Assembly (NCBI GenBank): GCA_025201345.1
Contig: JAIXMG010000010.1
Location: forward strand, 62,001 to 126,000
Reading direction: 5' to 3'
Length of the DNA: 64,000 nt
Origin: Thamnidium elegans
Taxonomy: Eukaryota > Mucoromycota > Mucoromycetes > Mucorales > Mucoraceae
Under the pieces are notes generated by a model. That model saw nothing but the letters and a program-made list of their open reading frames with translations. It made no database searches and had not been told where the DNA came from. Position numbers and translations under genes: made by a program. Positions 59,144 to 64,000 of this stretch are shown piece after piece; position 1 is the first letter of the stretch; each line of letters opens with the position of its first letter.

Positions 59144-60233
59144 TTATCTAAATAAAAGAAGAAGGGAGTCGGTTATCTACGATTTTTTTTTTATATGAAA
59201 CGGTTTTTGTAAGGAATGCAGGAGGAAACTTTATAAAAGCCCTCTTATTGGTTAAACCGTGTGAATAATAAAATTCGTATAACCCCCTTTTTAAGCTGCC
59301 TTTTTTTTTACCCCCCCCCCCAAAAAAAAAGGTAAAGAAATCTCTTAAACGTTGTTGTTTTTTTCTAGTTGTATTAGAGTCGGTAATAGCATATACATCT
59401 TGAGGTTAAACGTGTACCATCTCAAGATGCGATGTCTATATAAAGACATATAAAAAATTCGAACTTACCTAAATAAGCAAGTACATTTAGTTCAGGAACA
59501 CCTTTTTTTGTTGTGTCGTGGTGATACTTTTTATTTTAATTATTTTACTAGTCACTTAATGTTTACTAAAAGTGACAATATAGTTTAGTATTCTAATTCA
59601 TAACTGATTTATTTACTTACAAAACATTGTTTATTTATTGATGTAACAGAAAACGATATTCGAAATGCGATACTTAGCTACCAAAGTGTTTAACAAACTA
59701 TCAGCGATTAAGAGAATAAGACGTTTTAACTTGCACAAAAAAAAAAAAAAAAAAAAAAAAAAAACCGTTTTGCTGTATTTCTACCTGACTATATGTATCA
59801 ATAGCTTTCATTCGATTTATATCATTCCTAAAGTGAATCTATAAGAATTAATACAAGTCTAAAGCTTTCATTTTCTCGCGTATATATATGTAATACTATC
59901 ATATTTCCTTCTCTGATTCGCATAAATACAAATACTTTTATCCCTAAATACCATCAAGCAATAATAAAAATTATTTTTGGCCGTGTGTAACATATGAACT
60001 CGTACAAGTAATACTAACAAAGTCAAAAGTGATGCAAAACATCATGTTACGCACATGGTTAGAATCGGCATTTGATAAAGAGTTGAATGGTAGTATTTAT
60101 AACGGTCAAAGAAGTGGGCTTAAATGAATATTCGCATAGTTACGTGTAAAGTGAAAGCCTTGCATCATAGAGTCACGAGAAAAAAAAAATGTCGAAAACT
60201 TTAACAAGGCCCTTCACGACGTGATTCCAACCG

Positions 60234-60412
60234 CTCTTAAGTAAACTTTAAGAGTATCACCTAGATGGTGTTATTACTATTCAACAGTTCTTAAGTAAAC
60301 GTTAAGAGTACCTCTTGTGCTAACATAGACGCCGATATCCTCTAAGTGTACCAGAGTTTACATGGGGGTTTGTGATTACCATTTAACCGCTCTTAAGTAA
60401 ACCTTGAGAGTA
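60234..60412 (+). repeat. Three spaced copies of a 23-nt palindromic unit
   Basis: Units CTCTTAAGTAAACTTTAAGAG at 60234-60254, TTCTTAAGTAAACGTTAAGAG at 60288-60308 and CTCTTAAGTAAACCTTGAGAG at 60390-60410, each followed by TA. Each is an inverted repeat with arms CTCTTAA/TTAAGAG. The flanks before each copy (TGATT-CCA--AACCG) are also related, so the true repeat unit is longer. Confidence 0.85.
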
Positions 60413-60606
60413 ACCTAGGGCCGTCGATGACTATTATATCTCCATTGGATATATAGTAAGGGAATATCCCAGTAAGTGTCTTATGTACGTAAAGATCCTG
60501 CTTTTTTTTTAAAAAAAAAAGAAGAGAAGTTAAGAGTTTTCCGCCTTCTTATGGTCTATAATTATAATAATAACGCTTTTGTTAAATTTTTCATTTTTAT
60601 TTATTA

Positions 60607-60765
60607 ATGGGAGGGGAACAAGCGGCGAACCACCCACTCCCCCTAAACAAAAATAATGGCCTCGAGACATCCGAAGATGTTCGCAGCAAAGCTAATCGTC
60701 GCGGTGCAATGACAATCGGCCTCGCTGTGCATTTGGGATTTTCGATACCAGACGCACGACCCAGG
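60607..60765 (+). other. GC-rich open segment, possible orphan first exon
   Basis: A 53-codon frame from ATG 60607 (MGGEQAANHPLPLNKNNGLE; later RSKANRRGAMTIGLAVHLGF) runs without stop to a good donor (AG|GTAAGTATG) at 60766. Base composition and CpG content are clearly above the surroundings. A candidate acceptor exists near 60818 (TTTTCAG), but the sequence after it gives no recognisable protein and soon meets the poly-T run. The minus strand is also open here. I do not recognise it; a relic or a small unannotated gene are both possible. Confidence 0.3.
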
Positions 60766-60859
60766 TAAGTATGAGTTGCAATAAGTTGCAAAAACTGGCC
60801 CTTTTTATACTTTTCAGGACCCCTCCAAAAAAAATTATTTTATGGTTTCTTTTTTTTCC

Positions 60860-60908
<49 letters not shown>

Positions 60909-61166
60909 AAGAACCTTTATTCACTACAATACATAATACCTAAGTCAGTTGTAACATTCAAATATAAATATAGTATTGATACCACTCAAAAAGCTTTTCC
61001 TTTTGACATATCATGTTTAAAAAAAGCACCGGATTTTTAAAAATGGGTGTTTATCATGTTTTCTATAAGTAGACGCGGTGACTGTTTCCTCAATTTTTAA
61101 CAATCAAATAAAACACCCTTTTACTTTGTACTCTCGTAATTATAATATACTTTTCCCTTGCAAATA

Positions 61167-62368
61167 ATGTACCATAATATTTCACCTCATATGCAAGGTG
61201 TTTTCTCTTCATATGCAGCACGTATAAAACAATCGAAAGATAACGCCCTATTATTACCAGTGAGTTACGTTACTGGAAAAAGGCAACACTTGGGAGATGA
61301 TTCTGATCAAGATTTCGAGGAATTATTAGAAGATACAGATAACGAGGAAGAAGTCGGTAGAAATACTCGATCTGCAGCAGCCACTGCTGCTGCTATTGTC
61401 GATGCCGAAGCAAAGTCATTGGCTGTTATTAACGAACAGAACAAAAACTTACCAAAGAACCCTCACAACAAGAATCATATGATTCCTAATTCAAACGAGT
61501 TGGTTCGCATGTCCGAGATTACAGAAGTTTTAGTGCCTATTCGTCTTGATATCGATCTTGATGAAGTAAAATTAAGAGATGTTTTTGTATGGAATATGAA
61601 TGGTAATGAGACGAAAAAAAAAAGAGTATATTTGAAAAGGGGAAGTAACCTAAAGCGTCTTTTATATAGAGCAATATTTGACGCCTGAAATGTTTGCTGA
61701 ATTATTATGCGAAGACTTATTCTTAGACCCAACCAAATTTGTGAAACCTATTTCTGAATCAATTCGTACACAAGTGGTTGATTTTGAAGCTATATACGAA
61801 TATGAATTACCATCTAGTGGGAACCATCGTGTAGAGATTAATGTAAAAAAAAAAAATTGAATAAGGAATTATATTTTGTGCGTGTACTTATATATTTAGC
61901 TGTAGTTGGATCTTCAAGTTGGTAAAGTTAATCTGAGAGATAAATTTGAGTGGGACTTGAATAATACAAACACCAATGCTCCCGAAGTGTTCAGTCAACA
62001 ATTGTCTGCAGAACTTGGGTTAGGTGGTGAGTATGTAGGCATTATCGCACATGGTATTAGAGATCAATTATTTAGGTATCGAAAACAAATTGTAGAAGAG
62101 GTATAAAAGGATAATATTTCAGTTTAAAGAGAGAGAGAGAGACTAATACAATGTTATGATTTAGTTTGAAGGCGTAGATAAAAAAGAAGAACTTCTTGAT
62201 TCTGGATTTAGAAAGATTACAGAAGCTAGTAAATGGGTGCCTCAGTTAGAAGTCTTATCCAACGACGAATTGGAGAAATTATTAATTGCCCAGGAAAGAA
62301 ATATTCGACGACTTCGAAGAGAAACTAGATTCAAAAGAAGTAGTAGACGTATTCCCGCTTCCAGATAA
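61167..62368 (+). CDS. SNF5: SNF5/SFH1/SMARCB1 chromatin-remodelling subunit
   Basis: Core subunit of SWI/SNF- or RSC-type remodelers. Exons 61167-61602, 61670-61842, 61906-62100 and 62165-62368 give 335 residues. The paired SNF5 repeats are clear: VLVPIRLDIDLDEVKLRDVF then QYLTPEMFAELLCEDL, and DLQVGKVNLRDKFEWDLNN then PEVFSQQLSAELGLGGEYVG. The following IIAHGIRDQLFRYRKQ is also typical. The C-terminal helix is basic (RNIRRLRRETRFKRSSRR), the region that contacts the nucleosome acidic patch. The N-terminus (YHNISPHMQGVFSSYAARIK) and modest length fit Sfh1 or Smarcb1 rather than the giant yeast Snf5. SNF5 versus SFH1 cannot be settled without a tree. Confidence 0.92.
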
Positions 62369-62502
62369 TAATAATAAAATTTGTACATAAATACTACCTT
62401 ATTAGGCATAATGTCTGTGACGTGAGTGCCAAGTGTTTCTTGTTGACTATATATATTTTTTTCTATTTTTTTTTTTTATGTCGTAATGACCTTCTTTAGA
62501 TC

Positions 62503-64000
62503 ATGACAACATTAAATTTTATATTCTCTTTAAAAGGAATCACATTAATTGCACTAGCTGCATTCTTTTTCTGGTTACTAACAGGTTATCCTCAATGGAA
62601 ACAGCAAAGTATTCACAACGACCATGACAGTCTAAAGACAAAAATAGCAACCGAAATAGCAACTTTGAAACAGGAAGCGGAGCAAATAAACCAAGAACCG
62701 AACCAAAAACAAGATATTAAGGATGATAAACCTATAAAAGACCTGTCACTAGCGCATTATATCTTGGTGGCCCCTTTTGCGGCACTGTATATATTAGGTC
62801 GAATTATTTTAGATACAGTGCGCTACACCCTATACTTTGTGATTTGGTCATGCGAAAAATCGATACCACATATTGATGACTGGCTATTTGATAAAGTGAC
62901 TATTTGGTTACCAAAGAAATGCAACGAATTGGAACAATGGTGGATCTGTAAAGGAAAACCAAGTATTGCAGCATACTCGCATCATTTTCAGCATGACACA
63001 TTACCTGCCATTATTAGAAACACAGAAACATTCTTTGAAACAAGTTATCGTATTGGTTGTATCGTTTCTAGCGCCATGCAAGATTTTATCGACGCTTGGA
63101 AACGATTTACACAGCGTCATGATTGGCACCAATTGACTACTGATCTAGGCAATATTGCATACATCGTGGTTTGGTCTCCACTGGTTTGGGTGGTGACACG
63201 ATCCGTAAGACTTGCTAAATTAGTATATAGCGGGTTACGTTCTGCAGCTATTTCAATTCAAGGCGATGTGGTGTGGATCTATTCCACATTGATACCAACA
63301 GTTTATGATTACATGATAACCACACGATTAGCACAATGGATATTTATAGGTATACTATCTGTTGCTAAAGGAACGCAATACGCATGTATTGCTTTACATC
63401 AGTACGTGTTAGTGCCCACTTTAGGCAGGTTCTTGACATGGCTAGTGAAATCAATTGATCAAGCTATTCTATTGTTACAAGACCATACAATCCAACAAAA
63501 GTTACACAGAATTTATAAATGGATGGCACCAAATTTAGTTTGGACGATATTGGAATTCAGCAGGGTTTTTCTAGAAATCGTAAAATGGGCCCACTCTGTT
63601 TGTATCCACTTATTGTACCCAGCATACACTCTTTTCATGAAACGTGTGTTACCTAGCTTAGCAATTGCGTACCAAAAAATAGTAATCCATTGGGGTTACG
63701 AATTGCATCTCTATCCAGCTTGGCTCAAGGTCTACCCATATTTAAACACGCCCCTGCTATGGGCCTATATTAACCTAGCAGTACCCTTGTTAAATGGGAT
63801 TTATACGTTTGTTGCTAGTACATCAAGCCATGTAACACGACTCTTACTAGTTAAATTACAAATAATTCTTAATAAGGCGATTGAAATATCAATCTTCTAT
63901 TCCCAATGGTCTTATCGTATTATCCAATCATGGTTACTAAAACAGGCTCCCGTATTATCCGAAATGATCCAAAACTCATATCAAATTTTCATAAATGCTT
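62503..64000 (+). CDS. Large unknown membrane-associated protein, 3'-truncated by window
   Basis: An uninterrupted frame from ATG 62503 to the window end covers about 499 codons. It opens with one strong membrane segment (FSLKGITLIALAAFFFWLLT), then a charged, coiled-coil-like linker with Glu/Lys/Gln (residues ~45-85), then a second hydrophobic stretch (YILVAPFAALYILGRIIL). The remainder is a long series of aromatic, Trp-rich helices with recurring patterns (IVVWSPLVWVVTRSV; LYPAYTLFMKRVLP; WAYINLAVPLLNGIY). No known domain is recognised. It is intronless so far, unlike most neighbours, and follows SNF5 by 134 bp on the same strand. It may be an organelle-shaping or lipid-interacting protein, which is speculation. 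Confidence 0.7.
   Translation, partial: MTTLNFIFSLKGITLIALAAFFFWLLTGYPQWKQQSIHNDHDSLKTKIATEIATLKQEAEQINQEPNQKQDIKDDKPIKDLSLAHYILVAPFAALYILGRIILDTVRYTLYFVIWSCEKSIPHIDDWLFDKVTIWLPKKCNELEQWWICKGKPSIAAYSHHFQHDTLPAIIRNTETFFETSYRIGCIVSSAMQDFIDAWKRFTQRHDWHQLTTDLGNIAYIVVWSPLVWVVTRSVRLAKLVYSGLRSAAISIQGDVVWIYSTLIPTVYDYMITTRLAQWIFIGILSVAKGTQYACIALHQYVLVPTLGRFLTWLVKSIDQAILLLQDHTIQQKLHRIYKWMAPNLVWTILEFSRVFLEIVKWAHSVCIHLLYPAYTLFMKRVLPSLAIAYQKIVIHWGYELHLYPAWLKVYPYLNTPLLWAYINLAVPLLNGIYTFVASTSSHVTRLLLVKLQIILNKAIEISIFYSQWSYRIIQSWLLKQAPVLSEMIQNSYQIFINA

Larger units (their letters stand above)
59144..61166. other. 2-kb intergenic region with palindromes, GC island and poly-T
   Basis: The left part is the GDH2 promoter, with a C10 tract followed by A-runs near 59311-59330. 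A poly-A run lies at about 59737-59763. Three related palindromic units lie at 60234-60412 (separate entry). T9A10 lies at 60502-60520. A GC-rich, CpG-rich open segment is at 60607-60765. A 45-nt poly-T run is at 60862-60906. The right end is the SNF5 promoter. No confident gene. Confidence 0.5.

Overview
The window looks like nuclear DNA of an early-diverging filamentous fungus, most likely Mucoromycota (order Mucorales). Evidence: strong AT bias; many short GT-AG introns (about 50-90 nt); long poly-A and poly-T runs; compact genes on both strands; and a set of conserved eukaryotic housekeeping genes together with families familiar from Mucorales (a duplicated DUF8032-like regulator, DDE transposons, secreted choice-of-anchor-A-like proteins). 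No prokaryotic operon, CRISPR array, plasmid or clear tRNA/rRNA gene was seen. Exon borders are my own reading of splice sites and reading frames; no transcript data were used.

Layout. 1-420: edge of a DDE transposase relic (-). 1.6-3.5 kb RMI1 (-), divergent from a mitochondrial transcription factor Mtf1/TFB-like gene (+, 3.7-5.1). 5.1-7.0 JJJ1 (-). 7.8-10.5 PPP1R21/FERRY Fy-2 homologue (+). 10.6-12.3 PRP31 (+). 12.3-15.5 gene-poor, with a small zinc-finger-like ORF between two direct repeats. 15.5-18.1 an RGS domain fused to an FSP1/AMID-like oxidoreductase (+), the most unusual gene here. 19.6-23.4 a RhoGEF (+). 23.7-24.8 an MGR3-like TPR protein (-), divergent from PDS5 (+, 25.0-29.4), with an MCB (ACGCGT) element in the shared promoter. 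29.9-30.3 IGO/endosulfine (+). 30.4-31.3 a SPRY protein with a PY motif (-). 31.6-32.9 a single-pass glycoprotein (-). 33.5-35.0 a SMYD-type SET/MYND protein (+). 36.1-38.0 a secreted anchor-A-like protein with a Trp-Asp repeat tail (-), followed by a broken tandem paralogue at 39.2-39.9. 39.9-43.3 gene-poor. 43.3-45.4 the DUF8032-like duplicated-domain protein (+). 45.9-48.0 a Myb/SANT-like protein (+). 48.0-50.0 gene-poor. 50.0-52.5 glycogen synthase (+). 52.7-53.9 a CobW/COG0523 GTPase (+). 54.2-55.7 farnesyl diphosphate synthase (-). 55.9-59.1 NAD-dependent glutamate dehydrogenase (-). 59.1-61.2 gene-poor, with a triplicated palindrome and a GC-rich island. 61.2-62.4 SNF5/SFH1 (+). 62.5-end a large unknown membrane protein (+), cut by the window.

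No metabolic cluster is evident. Functional themes recur: chromosome maintenance (RMI1, PDS5, SNF5), RNA and ribosome biology (PRP31, JJJ1), mitochondria (Mtf1-like, MGR3-like), G-protein and Rho signalling (RGS fusion, RhoGEF), nutrient and carbon control (IGO, GSY, GDH2) and endosomal traffic (PPP1R21, SPRY/PY adaptor). The best candidates for something new are the RGS-FSP1 fusion, the triplicated palindrome at 60.2-60.4 kb, the conserved acidic/His tail shared by the secreted protein and its broken copy, and the edge membrane protein.
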